DNA of 64,000 nucleotides from Microbacterium binotii (GTDB taxonomy: Bacteria > Actinomycetota > Actinomycetes > Actinomycetales > Microbacteriaceae), in assembly GCF_021398715.1 (NCBI RefSeq), contig NZ_CP090347.1, positions 1,984,001-2,048,000 on the forward strand, written 5' to 3'. Below, piece by piece: positions 1 through 8,258 of the stretch; position 1 is the stretch's first letter, and every line of letters begins with the position of its first letter. Below the pieces are notes generated by a model. The model had not been told where the DNA came from, did no database searches, and saw only the letters and a list, made by a program, of their open reading frames with translations. The position numbers and the translations under genes are program-made.

Positions 1-763
1 CGTCGAACTTGAAGCGGTTGGGGTCATCGAGGGTGGACCCGGACTGCACGCAGAGCAGGGCCTCGTGCGCATCGGCCTCGTGCTGGTGGGTGTAGTGCGA
101 GTCGTTCGTCGCGACGAGCGGGATGTCGAGATCCTTCGCCAGGCGGATCAGATCGCTCATGACACGTCGCTCGATGGAGAGGCCGTGGTCCATGATCTCG
201 GCGAAGTAATTCTCCTTGCCGAAGATGTCCTGGAACTCCGCCGCGGCCGCGCGCGCCGCGTCGTACTGCCCCAGACGCAAGCGCGTCTGCACCTCGCCAG
301 AGGGGCAGCCCGTCGTCGCGATCAGCCCCTTGCCGTAGGTCTGGAGGAGTTCGCGGTCCATGCGGGGCTTGAAGTAGTACCCCTCCATGCTCGACAGGGA
401 GCTCAACCGGAAGAGGTTGTGCATGCCCTCGGTGGTCTGACTCCACATCGTCATGTGCGTGTACGCGCCCGAGCCCGATACGTCGTCGCTCTTCTGGTCG
501 GGCGATCCCCAGGCCACGCGCGACTTGTCGCTGCGGTGCGTTCCGGGAGTCACGTAGGCCTCAAGCCCGATGATCGGCTTCACGCCTGCGCCCTGCGCGG
601 CGCGGTAGAACTCGAACGCCGCGAAGGTGTTCCCATGGTCGGTCACGGCGATCGCCGGCATCCCGTATTCGGACGCCGCCTGCGTCATCGCGCCGATCTT
701 GGCGGCGCCGTCGAGCATCGAGTACTCGCTGTGCACATGGAGGTGAACGAAGGAGTCTGCCAC
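1..763 (-). CDS. dnaE: DNA polymerase III alpha subunit, N-terminal part (cut by window edge)
   Basis: This is the first ~254 residues of the replicative polymerase catalytic subunit; the rest lies left of the window. The reading begins [19 protein letters not shown], the metal-binding HxH start of the PHP domain, followed by TDHGN, GLEAYV and NDSHY, all typical of DnaE. It acts in the replisome, extending DNA. I chose the GTG at 763 because the PHP domain begins immediately there and because a TACCCT -10 box lies six bases upstream, which suggests a leaderless mRNA. It is transcribed divergently from the NUDIX gene across only 67 bases. Identity is secure; whether it is DnaE1 or a DnaE2 paralogue cannot be settled from this part alone, though dnaE1 is commonly found downstream of lspA-rluD in actinobacteria, as here. 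Confidence 0.93.
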   Translation of the reverse strand, partial: MADSFVHLHVHSEYSMLDGAAKIGAMTQAASEYGMPAIAVTDHGNTFAAFEFYRAAQGAGVKPIIGLEAYVTPGTHRSDKSRVAWGSPDQKSDDVSGSGAYTHMTMWSQTTEGMHNLFRLSSLSSMEGYYFKPRMDRELLQTYGKGLIATTGCPSGEVQTRLRLGQYDAARAAAAEFQDIFGKENYFAEIMDHGLSIERRVMSDLIRLAKDLDIPLVATNDSHYTHQHEADAHEALLCVQSGSTLDDPNRFKFD

Positions 764-769
764 CTGTCC

Positions 770-775
770 AGGGTA
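770..775 (-). promoter_or_regulatory. -10 box of dnaE (leaderless)
   Basis: TACCCT on the minus strand ends six bases before the GTG start of dnaE, so transcription should begin at or next to the start codon. Inferred from spacing; no clear -35. Confidence 0.5.
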
Positions 776-818
776 CGCGCAGCCCCCCGACATCGGACGC
801 CCGATGAGCGCCTTGGAC

Positions 819-824
819 TAGCGT
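819..824 (+). promoter_or_regulatory. -10 box of the NUDIX gene (leaderless)
   Basis: TAGCGT ends six bases before the ATG at 831, and no Shine-Dalgarno sequence is visible in between. Fits a leaderless transcript. Confidence 0.5.
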
Positions 825-830
825 TGCGGC

Positions 831-1301
831 ATGGCCACCCCCGAGTTCATCCTCGAACTGCGCCGCATGGTCGGCACGCATCCCCTCACCCTCACGGGCG
901 TGACGGCGGTGATCGTGCACGAGGAGCGCATCCTGCTGGGGCGGCGCAGCGACAACGGCGCGCTGACCCCGATCACGGGGATCGTCGATCCGCACGAGGA
1001 GCCCGCCGATGCCGCGCGCCGGGAGGCCGAAGAGGAGGCGGGTGTCCGCATCCGGGTCGATCGCCTCGCCTGGGTGCACCAGATTCCTCGCGTCGTCTAC
1101 GCGAACGGCGATCAGACGGACTACCTCGACCTCACCTTCCGATGCACATGGCTCGACGGAGACCCGTACCCCGCCGACGGCGAGATGACCGACGTGGGCT
1201 GGTACCCGCTCGACGACCTCTCCGGGCTGGATGACGAGATGCGCGCGCGCGTCACCGCGGCGCTCGAGGACGGACCGACGCGCTTCGCCGGGGGTCGGTG
1301 A
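831..1301 (+). CDS. NUDIX hydrolase
   Basis: 156-residue protein with a complete NUDIX box (G-IVDPH-E-EPADAAR-REAEEEAGV, about residues 50-72), which binds the metal ions that drive pyrophosphohydrolysis of a nucleoside diphosphate linked to another group. The substrate cannot be read from the sequence. The first 30 residues precede the usual beta-strand GVTAVIVHEERILLGRRS; the length is typical for a single-domain family member. The stop overlaps the start of the cyclodeaminase-like gene, so the two are probably one operon. Start supported by the TAGCGT box six bases upstream. Confidence 0.9.
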   Translation: MATPEFILELRRMVGTHPLTLTGVTAVIVHEERILLGRRSDNGALTPITGIVDPHEEPADAARREAEEEAGVRIRVDRLAWVHQIPRVVYANGDQTDYLDLTFRCTWLDGDPYPADGEMTDVGWYPLDDLSGLDDEMRARVTAALEDGPTRFAGGR

Positions 1302-1906
1302 TGGCCGCGGACGCGTTGATGACGCGGACGCTCGACGCGTTCCTCCGAGGGCTGCGCCGGGCGACCGGGAACCCGGGCGGCGGCGCCGCGGGAGGTGTCG
1401 TGGCGGCGATCGGCGCGGCGCTCGGGACGATGGTCTGCCACTACACGCCCGGTGAGCCTCGCGCACGCGAACGGGCGCTCGCCCTCGATCTGCTGGGCGA
1501 TCGACTCGTCGCGGGCGCTGACGCGGACGCCGAGGCCTCGGAGAGGCTGGGCGCGGCGCTCGCGCTGCCCGAGTCCCCGGACCGGTCACCGACGGTGTTC
1601 GACGCCGCGACGGATGCCTGCGCCGCATCCGCTGCCCTCGGCGAGCTCGCGCTCGCTCTGGCGCGGGAGCTTCGGACGGTGGCGGATGTGGGCAATCGCC
1701 ACCTCATGTCGGATCTGGCCGTCGCGGCCGACATCGCCGCCGCGGGTCTCGGCGCCGCCGCGACGAACCTCCGCGGCGGGCTCGAGCTGGCTGCGGCGCA
1801 CGGCGATCCCACCGCGCTGGAGACCGCGCACCGCTCGCTGGTCGACGCGCTGGTCGCCGCCCGCGCCGACACGCGCGCGCTGGCCGACCGCCTCGGCGAG
1901 CCCTGA
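1298..1906 (+). CDS. Cyclodeaminase/cyclohydrolase family protein (FTCD C-terminal-like)
   Basis: About 200 residues, all-helical and alanine-rich, with the family signature NPGGGAAGGVVAAIGAALGTMV near residues 25-45. The family includes formiminotetrahydrofolate cyclodeaminase (forms methenyl-THF with release of ammonia) and FchA methenyl-THF cyclohydrolase, so a one-carbon folate role is plausible but not proven. It stands alone here rather than fused to a formiminotransferase. It overlaps the NUDIX stop: GTG at 1298 gives a GTGA overlap, while ATG at 1301 would shorten it by one residue. Followed by a large inverted repeat that may terminate it. Confidence 0.8.
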   Translation: MMAADALMTRTLDAFLRGLRRATGNPGGGAAGGVVAAIGAALGTMVCHYTPGEPRARERALALDLLGDRLVAGADADAEASERLGAALALPESPDRSPTVFDAATDACAASAALGELALALARELRTVADVGNRHLMSDLAVAADIAAAGLGAAATNLRGGLELAAAHGDPTALETAHRSLVDALVAARADTRALADRLGEP

Positions 1907-1941
1907 CGCTCCCCCTCCCGCGTCTCGCGGTCTCCTGTCTC

Positions 1942-2010
1942 GCGAGACTGCACTTCCCGCACGAGATCACGGGTGAAGACCGTGATCTCGTGGACGAGAT
2001 GCAGTCTCGC
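1942..2010. repeat. Inverted repeat, 31-bp arms around a 7-base loop
   Basis: Arm 1942-1972 and arm 1980-2010 are reverse complements except for a short internal block: both share GCGAGACTGCA at the outer end and CACGAGATCACGG at the loop side. The right arm contains a nested palindrome, ATCTCGT-GG-ACGAGAT (1985-2000). It lies between the convergent ends of the cyclodeaminase-like gene and rluD, so it may act as a two-way terminator. The partly diverged arms and nested symmetry also suit a dispersed REP/MITE-type element. No second copy noticed in this window. Confidence 0.8.
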
Positions 2011-2036
2011 GGACGAGAGCGCGCGGAAGATGCGGG

Positions 2037-2957
2037 TCAGTCGCGCCGGAGGATCGCGAGAGCGGCGGCGAGATCCGGCGCGTACTCGGAGGTGAAGGTG
2101 ACCCATTCCCCGGTCAGCGGATGCGTGAACGAGAGCTCGCGGGCATGGAGCCACTGGCGGGTGAGGCCGAGGCGCGCCGACATCGTGGGATCGGCGCCGT
2201 AGAGCGGGTCACCGACGCACGGATGCCGGTGCGCGGCCATGTGCACGCGGATCTGGTGCGTGCGGCCGGTCTCGAGGTGCACTTCGAGCAAGGATGCGCC
2301 GGGGAAGGCCTCCAGCGTCTCGTAATGAGTCACCGAATCCTTGCCCTCGGGGCGGACCGCGAACTTCCACGAGTGCGACGGATGCCGCCCGATCGGCGCG
2401 TCGATCGTGCCCGCGAGGGGGTCGGGGTGTCCCTGGACGACGGTGTGGTAGATCTTCTCGACCTCGCGCTCCTTGAACGCGCGCTTCAGCGCGGTGTAGG
2501 CGCTCTCGGTCTTCGCGACCACCATGAGGCCGCTGGTGCCGACATCCAGGCGGTGCACGACGCCCTGCCGCTCGGCGGCACCGGTCGTCGCGATTCGATA
2601 ACCGCCGGCCGCGAGGGCACCGAGCACGGTCGGACCGTCCCACCCGAGGGAGGGATGCGCCGCCACGCCCGACGGCTTGTCGACCACCACGATGTCGTCG
2701 TCGTCGTGGACGATGCCGAGATCCGGCACCTCGACGGGAACGACCTCGGGCTCGCGTTTGGGCTCCCAACTGACCGAGAGCCAACCGCCTGCGCGCAGGC
2801 GGTCAGAGCGTCCGACGATCCGGCCGTCGAGCTCCGCGCCGCCGGCGTCGGCGATCTCTGCAGCGAACGTCCGTGAGAAGCCGAGCATCTTCGCGAGCGC
2901 GGCGTCGACACGGACGCCGTCGAGCCCGTCGGGAACGGGCAGGCTGCGCGACTCCAT
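2037..2957 (-). CDS. rluD: RluA-family 23S rRNA pseudouridine synthase
   Basis: 306 residues. An N-terminal S4-like RNA-binding region (about residues 12-75, [22 protein letters not shown]) precedes the catalytic domain, which carries the RluA motif [15 protein letters not shown] with the catalytic aspartate around residue 145, and later [11 protein letters not shown]. It isomerises uridines in 23S rRNA; RluD is the best assignment from architecture and from its position directly after lspA, the usual arrangement. Its ATG overlaps the lspA stop by one base (TGATG), so the two are translationally coupled. Which uridines are modified is inference. Confidence 0.9.
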   Translation of the reverse strand: MESRSLPVPDGLDGVRVDAALAKMLGFSRTFAAEIADAGGAELDGRIVGRSDRLRAGGWLSVSWEPKREPEVVPVEVPDLGIVHDDDDIVVVDKPSGVAAHPSLGWDGPTVLGALAAGGYRIATTGAAERQGVVHRLDVGTSGLMVVAKTESAYTALKRAFKEREVEKIYHTVVQGHPDPLAGTIDAPIGRHPSHSWKFAVRPEGKDSVTHYETLEAFPGASLLEVHLETGRTHQIRVHMAAHRHPCVGDPLYGADPTMSARLGLTRQWLHARELSFTHPLTGEWVTFTSEYAPDLAAALAILRRD

Positions 2958-3619
2958 CAGCTCTCGCGGCGGCCGTCACCCGCCGCCGGCGGAGCGCCCG
3001 CGTCGGGGTCTGCCGTGGGGAACAGCGGATCGCGCAGCTCACCCGTGCCGAGCGGCGTCACGTCGCCCGACTCGGACGCGTCCTCCGCCTGCGCAGCGGC
3101 ATTCGAGCGACGCTCGCGCGTCCCATCGAAACGAAGTCCGACGAGGACGAGCAGGGCGACGGAGATCATCATCGTCACGATGAAGATGTCGGCGACGTTG
3201 TAGATCGCGGGCATCATCCACGGCGTCGAGATGTAGTCGATCACGTGGCCGACCGCGAATCCGGGTTCGCGGAACAAGCGGTCAGTGAGGTTGCCCAGGA
3301 CACCGCCGAGGAGCAGACCCAGAACGACCGCCCAGATCCGAGAGCGGATGCGACGAGCGATGACCACGATGGCCACGGCGACAGCCGCCATCGCGATCGT
3401 GAAGATCCAGGTCACACCCTCACCCAGCGAGAACGCGGCCCCGGGATTTCGCACGAGGTAGAAGATCAGGAAGTCCCCGATGACGGGCACCGGCTGCTCC
3501 GGGGGCAGCTGGGCGATCGCGAGGAGCTTCGCAAACTGGTCGGCGGCCAGCACCAGCACCGCGAGAGACGCGATGATGATGCCGGCCGCCGCCTGACGCA
3601 GGGGTCGTCGGTCCGACAA
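2957..3619 (-). CDS. lspA: Lipoprotein signal peptidase (signal peptidase II)
   Basis: 220 residues with four membrane segments. It cleaves signal peptides from diacylglyceryl-modified prolipoproteins. Family motifs are present: [24 protein letters not shown] (first catalytic Asp) and YNVADIFI (second catalytic Asp). A hydrophilic C-terminal tail of about 55 residues goes beyond the usual core. It lies eight bases after divIVA and overlaps rluD by one base, so all three are probably co-transcribed. Confidence 0.95.
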   Translation of the reverse strand: MSDRRPLRQAAAGIIIASLAVLVLAADQFAKLLAIAQLPPEQPVPVIGDFLIFYLVRNPGAAFSLGEGVTWIFTIAMAAVAVAIVVIARRIRSRIWAVVLGLLLGGVLGNLTDRLFREPGFAVGHVIDYISTPWMMPAIYNVADIFIVTMMISVALLVLVGLRFDGTRERRSNAAAQAEDASESGDVTPLGTGELRDPLFPTADPDAGAPPAAGDGRRES

Positions 3620-3627
3620 GGCCTTAC

Positions 3628-4239
3628 TCAGAGACCGATGGCCGAGACGGGCGTGCTGGACGAACCGCTGGGCGAGGTCTCGAGGTCGCGGAGCTTGCCC
3701 TCGATGAAGCTGCGCAGCTCGGCGCGGTAGTCGCGCTCGAACTGACGGAGCTCGGTGATGCGGGCCTCGAGCGCCTTGCGCTCCTTCTCCTGGCGGGCGA
3801 TCTCGTCGCGGCCCTTGGCCTCGGCCTCGGCGACGATGGTCGCGGCCTGGGCCTGGGCGTCGGCGATGAGCTGGTCGCGCTGCGCCTTGCCCTCGGCGAC
3901 GTGCTCGTCGTGCAGACGCTGCGCAAGCTCGATGATGCCGGCCGTGGCTGCGGCACCCTCGGCGGGAGCCGGAGCCGGAGCCGGAGCGGGGGTCGGAGCG
4001 GGAGCCGGCGTCTCTGCGACGGGCTCCTCGACGACGGTCTCCGCGGCAGCGGGAGCGGCGGGGGCGCCGGACTCGAGGGCCGCGACCTTCGCCTTCAGCT
4101 CATCGTTCTCGGCGATGGTCTTACGCCATTCGACGACGATCTCGTCGAGGAAGTCGTCGACCTCGTCCGGGTCGAAGCCCTCCTTGAACCGGACGTGCTG
4201 GAACTGCTTGGTGACGACGTCATCCGGAGTCAATGCCAT
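3628..4239 (-). CDS. wag31: DivIVA/Wag31 polar growth protein
   Basis: 203 residues. The N-terminus MALTPDDVVTKQFQHVRFKEGFDPDEVDDFLDEIV is the DivIVA lipid-binding domain that senses curved membrane at poles and septa. Then comes a first coiled coil, a low-complexity Ala/Pro/Glu linker (about residues 55-95, encoded by a GGAGCC-type repeat at about 3968-4012) and a second coiled coil ending in SSSTPVSAIGL. In actinobacteria it recruits the elongation machinery and is essential. A good ribosome site (AAAGAGGAA) precedes the ATG, and a possible TATGCT -10 lies at 4315-4320 on the minus strand. The protein is shorter than Mycobacterium Wag31. Confidence 0.93.
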   Translation of the reverse strand: MALTPDDVVTKQFQHVRFKEGFDPDEVDDFLDEIVVEWRKTIAENDELKAKVAALESGAPAAPAAAETVVEEPVAETPAPAPTPAPAPAPAPAEGAAATAGIIELAQRLHDEHVAEGKAQRDQLIADAQAQAATIVAEAEAKGRDEIARQEKERKALEARITELRQFERDYRAELRSFIEGKLRDLETSPSGSSSTPVSAIGL

Positions 4240-4332
4240 GATGATTCCTCTTTCGGGGCGTGGCGGCGTGCCGATTTCAGGGGGATGATGCCCGCGGACG
4301 GGCCGCTTCAGCCAAGCATAGTCGGCCGTGAA

Positions 4333-4632
4333 TCACCTTGCGAGGGAACCGGTGACCGACAGCAGGATGAAACAGAGCAGCATCGTCAGCGTGAACGCGA
4401 AGTCGATCGCGATCGGGCCGACGCGCAGCGGGGGAATGAAACGACGGAACAGCTTGATGGGCGGGTCCGTGACCGTGTAGACGAGCTCAGCGGCCACGAG
4501 ACCCGCACCGCTGGGGCGCCATTCGCGGTTGAAGATGGGGATGTAATCCAGCACCAACCGCGCGAACAGCACCAGCAGGTAGATCAGCAGCAGGATGTTC
4601 GCGATCGAGGCGACGAGGCGGACGACCTCCAC
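4333..4632 (-). CDS. yggT: YggT family membrane protein
   Basis: 99 residues with two hydrophobic segments (about residues 5-28 and 70-95) separated by a loop containing NREWRPSGAGLVAAELVYTVTDPPIKLFRRFIPPLRVGPIAIDFAF. The family sits between sepF and divIVA throughout Gram-positives; a role in osmotic tolerance or division has been suggested but its biochemistry is unknown. Six bases separate it from sepF, so it is in the same operon. Confidence 0.9.
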   Translation of the reverse strand: MEVVRLVASIANILLLIYLLVLFARLVLDYIPIFNREWRPSGAGLVAAELVYTVTDPPIKLFRRFIPPLRVGPIAIDFAFTLTMLLCFILLSVTGSLAR

Positions 4633-4638
4633 GACGCG

Positions 4639-5109
4639 TTACTGCTGTGCAGCGAACGGCGTCGCTTCGGGGTCGGCCTGCGCGACGGCTCCGTCGCCCG
4701 AGACGGCGACGTTCTCCGGCGAGAGCAGGAACACCTTGCTCGTCACGCGCTCGATGCGGCCGTAGAGGCCCAGCGAGAGTCCGCTCGCGAAGTCGATGAG
4801 ACGGCGCGCGTCGGCGTCGCTCATCTGCGACAGGTTGATGATGACCGGCACGCCCTCGCGGAAGTTCTCGGCGATGATCTGGGCATCGCGGTACTGCTTG
4901 GGGTGCACGGTGAGAATCTCGGTCACCGCGCCGACGGACGGCTGACGGACGACCGCGGGGCGGTGGATGGGGGTCACGGGCGCGGCTTTCTCGACGACCT
5001 GCTCGGGCTTGCTGCGGCGCTCGCGCACCGGAGCGGGCTGCTCCTCGTAGACCTCTTCCTCGTCAGCGAGGCCCAGGTAGACCATGGTCTTCTTCAGCGG
5101 GTTCGACAT
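4639..5109 (-). CDS. sepF: Cell division protein SepF
   Basis: 156 residues. Begins [19 protein letters not shown], the N-terminal membrane-binding amphipathic helix, then a proline-rich linker and the SepF core (about residues 65-140, [32 protein letters not shown]). SepF tethers FtsZ to the membrane and is essential in actinobacteria, which lack FtsA. The ATG at 5109 is preceded by GGAGG; the frame is open further upstream but those residues resemble no SepF. It follows yggS closely, as in other Gram-positives. Confidence 0.95.
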   Translation of the reverse strand: MSNPLKKTMVYLGLADEEEVYEEQPAPVRERRSKPEQVVEKAAPVTPIHRPAVVRQPSVGAVTEILTVHPKQYRDAQIIAENFREGVPVIINLSQMSDADARRLIDFASGLSLGLYGRIERVTSKVFLLSPENVAVSGDGAVAQADPEATPFAAQQ

Positions 5110-5140
5110 CGCATCCTCCGTTTGCTCGTCCTCTTCGAGG

Positions 5141-5830
5141 CTAACCGTGTAGCGGGCGCGGACCCGTGATTGCCGACCCGATCCGCAGGTGTGTCGCGCC
5201 CGCGGCGATCGCTTCGACGAAATCACCGGTCATCCCGGCAGAGATCCAGCTCGCCGCGGGCTCGAGTCGGCGCACGCGCGCAGCGTACTCGGCCACGCGG
5301 GCGAAAGCCGCGGCGGGTTCTTCGTCCAGGGGCGCCACCGCCATCACCCCGCGCAGGCGGAGGGTGTCGCAACCGAGGACATGCTCGACCAGCGCCTCGA
5401 GATCACCCGGGGCGACTCCCCCGCGTCCCGGGTCGTCGGTGAGGTTGACCTGCACCAGCACGTCGAGCGGGGCATCACCCTCGCCGCCCGCCCGCTGCAG
5501 CGCGTCGGCGAGGCGCGCGCGATCGATCGTGTGCACGGCGGAAGCGGCATCCCGGATGGCGCGCGCCTTGTTGGTCTGGGCCTGACCGATGAAATGCCAG
5601 ACGAGATCCAGGAGGTCGGACGTCTCCTCGCGCTTGGTCGACAGCTCCTGCTGACGGTTCTCCCCCACCTCGCGCACGCCGAGCGCGTGAAGCTCACGCA
5701 CGAGCGACGCGGGGTGGAACTTGGTGACCACGATCCGGGTGATGTCGGTCGCGTCTCGGCCCGCGGCTCGCGCCGCATCCGCGATGCGCTCGTCGATCGA
5801 TGCCAGACGGGATGCGAGGGTGTCGCCCAC
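5141..5830 (-). CDS. yggS: YggS-type pyridoxal-phosphate homeostasis protein
   Basis: 229 residues, a single-domain alanine-racemase-fold PLP carrier. The PLP lysine is in [16 protein letters not shown] (K37); [25 protein letters not shown] and the C-terminal [11 protein letters not shown] are family motifs. It buffers cellular PLP and affects amino-acid pools rather than acting as an enzyme. It lies between ftsZ and sepF, the classic position, but pgeF (the laccase-domain gene often found just before it) is missing. Confidence 0.92.
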   Translation of the reverse strand: MGDTLASRLASIDERIADAARAAGRDATDITRIVVTKFHPASLVRELHALGVREVGENRQQELSTKREETSDLLDLVWHFIGQAQTNKARAIRDAASAVHTIDRARLADALQRAGGEGDAPLDVLVQVNLTDDPGRGGVAPGDLEALVEHVLGCDTLRLRGVMAVAPLDEEPAAAFARVAEYAARVRRLEPAASWISAGMTGDFVEAIAAGATHLRIGSAITGPRPLHG

Positions 5831-5850
5831 TCGTCCTCCAGGAGAATCGG

Positions 5851-5886
5851 AACGGGCGGGTCGCGGATGTCCGCGACCCGCCCGTT
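5851..5886 (-). terminator. 17-bp hairpin between ftsZ and yggS
   Basis: Perfect inverted repeat: arms 5851-5867 and 5870-5886 with a 2-base loop. It begins 10 bases after the ftsZ stop on the minus strand. There is no U tract, so it could be a GC-rich terminator, a partial attenuator or an mRNA-stabilising element that sets the ftsZ to sepF expression ratio. Confidence 0.65.
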
Positions 5887-5895
5887 GCGTGCGGC

Positions 5896-7068
5896 TTACT
5901 TCAGGAAGTCGGGGATGTCGAGGTCGTCATCGCCGAAGGCGGAGTCGTACGAGGACGACTCCGACACACCCGCGGTGACCGGCACGGCCGGCGGCTCCTC
6001 CGCGGCGGGAGCCTGGGTCGACGCGGCGGCTTCCTCGGCGGCGACGGCCGGCGCGGCCGGCGTCGTGAGCGGATTGACCGCGGGGCGCGTCGCCGTGACG
6101 GGCTCGAGGCGCGGGCTGGGCTCGCCGCCGTCGAATCCCGCCGCGATGACCGTCACGCGCACCTCGTCGCCGAGGGTGTCGTCGATGACCGTACCGAAGA
6201 TGATGTTCGCCTCCGGGTGCGCCGCTTCCTTCACGAGCTGAGCCGCATCGTTGATCTCGAAGATGCCGAGGTTCGAACCGCCCTGGATGGACAGCAGCAC
6301 ACCGTGCGCACCCTCGATCGACGCTTCGAGCAACGGCGACTCGACGGCCAGCTCGGCAGCCTTGATGGCGCGGTCCGCGCCGCGAGAGGATCCGATGCCC
6401 ATGAGGGCGGAGCCGGCCCCCTGCATGACGGACTTCACGTCGGCGAAGTCGAGGTTGATGAGACCCGGGGTCGTGATGAGGTCCGTGATGCCCTGCACAC
6501 CGGCGAGCAGCACCTGGTCCGCGGTGGCGAAGGCCTCGATCATCGAGATGCCCCGGTCGCTGATCTCCAGCAGACGGTCGTTGGGGACGACGATGAGGGT
6601 GTCGACCTCTTCCTTCAGCTTCGCGACGCCCGCTTCGGCCTGGCTCTGGCGACGACGGCCCTCGAAGGAGAACGGCTTGGTGACGACACCGATCGTCAGG
6701 GCGCCGATCGACTTGGCGATGCGTGCCACGACGGGCGCGCCGCCCGTGCCGGTCCCGCCGCCCTCGCCGGCGGTCACGAAGACCATGTCGGCACCGGCCA
6801 GCGCCTCCTCGATCTCCTCGGCGTGATCCTCGGCGGCACGTCGGCCGACCTCGGGATCCGCTCCCGCTCCGAGACCGCGCGTGAGTTCGCGACCGACGTC
6901 GAGCTTGACGTCCGCGTCGCTCATCAGCAGCGCCTGGGCGTCGGTGTTCACCGCGATGAACTCCACTCCGCGCAGACCCAGCTCGATCATCCGATTGACG
7001 GCGTTGACTCCACCGCCACCCACCCCGACGACCTTGATGACCGCGAGGTAGTTCTGGTTCTGGCTCAT
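5896..7068 (-). CDS. ftsZ: Cell division GTPase FtsZ
   Basis: 390 residues. The tubulin-like GTPase domain has [13 protein letters not shown] near residue 13 and the tubulin signature GGGTGTG near residue 105; the T7-loop region [11 protein letters not shown] completes the active site of the next subunit. A disordered Ala/Pro-rich linker (about 315-375) leads to the conserved tail [11 protein letters not shown] that binds SepF and FtsW. It polymerises into the Z-ring. The 183-base upstream region is long for this cluster and carries repeated elements, so separate regulation is likely. Confidence 0.98.
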   Translation of the reverse strand: MSQNQNYLAVIKVVGVGGGGVNAVNRMIELGLRGVEFIAVNTDAQALLMSDADVKLDVGRELTRGLGAGADPEVGRRAAEDHAEEIEEALAGADMVFVTAGEGGGTGTGGAPVVARIAKSIGALTIGVVTKPFSFEGRRRQSQAEAGVAKLKEEVDTLIVVPNDRLLEISDRGISMIEAFATADQVLLAGVQGITDLITTPGLINLDFADVKSVMQGAGSALMGIGSSRGADRAIKAAELAVESPLLEASIEGAHGVLLSIQGGSNLGIFEINDAAQLVKEAAHPEANIIFGTVIDDTLGDEVRVTVIAAGFDGGEPSPRLEPVTATRPAVNPLTTPAAPAVAAEEAAASTQAPAAEEPPAVPVTAGVSESSSYDSAFGDDDLDIPDFLK

Positions 7069-7084
7069 CCCAGCCCTTTCGTCT

Positions 7085-7180
7085 CGTTGAACCGACGTCC
7101 CTACCGAAGCGTTGAACCTTAAACCTCATGTAAAGGGTTAAAGTATTGCTCGGTATGCAATTCCTGAATCGAAGGTATGC
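7085..7180 (-). promoter_or_regulatory. ftsZ upstream region with two pairs of direct repeats
   Basis: In plus-strand coordinates CGTTGAACC occurs at 7085-7093 and 7110-7118 (25-base period) and GGTATGC at 7152-7158 and 7174-7180 (22-base period). Between them an inverted repeat TTAAaCCT/AGGgTTAA surrounds 7119-7141. The stretch is richer in A/T than its surroundings. Probable ftsZ promoter and operator; the bound regulator is unknown, with FtsR (encoded at 37742-38434) a candidate. Confidence 0.5.
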
Positions 7181-7251
7181 GCCGCACGTCGTGGCGCCCG
7201 CAGGCGCGCGGGCGTGTCGCCCAAGTCCCTCGGGATTCGTTGCCGCGGACG

Positions 7252-8256
7252 TCAGCGGATGACCGGGACCTCGGGCGAGGAGACGTCGTAGACGGCCACG
7301 CCGTCCGGTGGCCGCGTCGCCGTCAGCTTCTGGAGCACGAGCGCCTTGAGGGCGGACTCGTCCGCACTCCCCCACACCACGCGGGTGTTCGTCCCCCCGA
7401 GGGTGAGCGTCACATCGTCGGCGGTCTTCGCCTCGACCTGCGTCACCTGCGCGCGCAGATCGGCCGGCAGGGCGCGCATCGTCCTGCCGATCGCGGCGAA
7501 CGCGACGCCGTCCTCACCCCCCGCCGCGTCGACGAGGGGGTATCCCGCGGGCGGTGTCGGCGAGGTCGAGAGCGCGACACCGGCCGCGTCCACGAGGGTG
7601 TAGCCGGCCGCACCGGAGATCACCCCGATCGGCGTCCGCTCCACGATCCGCACGACGAGCTCATGCGGCGGGCGTGCTTCCAGCGTATAGCTCTCCACGA
7701 GCGGGAACGCCACCAGCGCCGCCTTGATCGAGGACGTGTCGATCGCGGCGAGCGGGGTGCCGCGCTGATCGTCGAGAGCGGCCTCGACGTCGGCGGCCGC
7801 CAGCTGCGACGTCCCCACGACGGTGATCTGCTGCACCGCGAACAGGGGGCTGTAGGCCGCGCCGACGGTCGCGATCGTGACGAGCACGAGGGATGCGGCG
7901 ACGCTCAGCCAGATGATGCGCCGACGGCGCTGGCGGACCGTGAACCGTCGGACCTCGGCTCGCAGCGCCTTGCGGCGGGAGCGGGCGGCGCGCCACACGT
8001 CACGCCACCCGACGGGGGCCGTATCCGTGTCGGCGCGTGCGGCGCTCTCACCGCCGGCGGTCGGCGCCGCGTCGGTCGTCGGGGCCGCGGGCGCGCCCTG
8101 GTTCAGGAACAGCGGCGCGATCGGCGCCGTCTCCTGGACATCCGCATCCGCGTCGGGGCGAGGAGTCTCCTCGCGCGGCGGCTTCGCCGGGCGCGCGCGC
8201 AGGGGCGCGTCGGCGGGCTTCCCGCCTTGCGGTGGCAACGGCGCGGGTCGACGCAT
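7252..8256 (-). CDS. ftsQ: Cell division protein FtsQ (DivIB)
   Basis: 334 residues. A long proline/alanine-rich cytoplasmic N-terminus (about 110 residues) and an Arg-rich stretch precede one membrane segment (about 130-152, IIWLSVAASLVLVTIATVGAAY). An external POTRA domain follows (FAVQQITVVGTSQLAAADVEAALDD), then the FtsQ beta domain (YTLEARPPHELVVRIVERTPIGVI). It scaffolds the FtsQLB complex that activates FtsWI. It starts two bases after the murC stop. Confidence 0.92.
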   Translation of the reverse strand: MRRPAPLPPQGGKPADAPLRARPAKPPREETPRPDADADVQETAPIAPLFLNQGAPAAPTTDAAPTAGGESAARADTDTAPVGWRDVWRAARSRRKALRAEVRRFTVRQRRRRIIWLSVAASLVLVTIATVGAAYSPLFAVQQITVVGTSQLAAADVEAALDDQRGTPLAAIDTSSIKAALVAFPLVESYTLEARPPHELVVRIVERTPIGVISGAAGYTLVDAAGVALSTSPTPPAGYPLVDAAGGEDGVAFAAIGRTMRALPADLRAQVTQVEAKTADDVTLTLGGTNTRVVWGSADESALKALVLQKLTATRPPDGVAVYDVSSPEVPVIR

Positions 8257-8258
8257 TC

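Noticed and set aside
3968..4012. GGAGCC-type short tandem repeat in divIVA
   Set aside because: It encodes the Ala/Pro linker common in Wag31 proteins; not an independent element, though its length may vary between strains.
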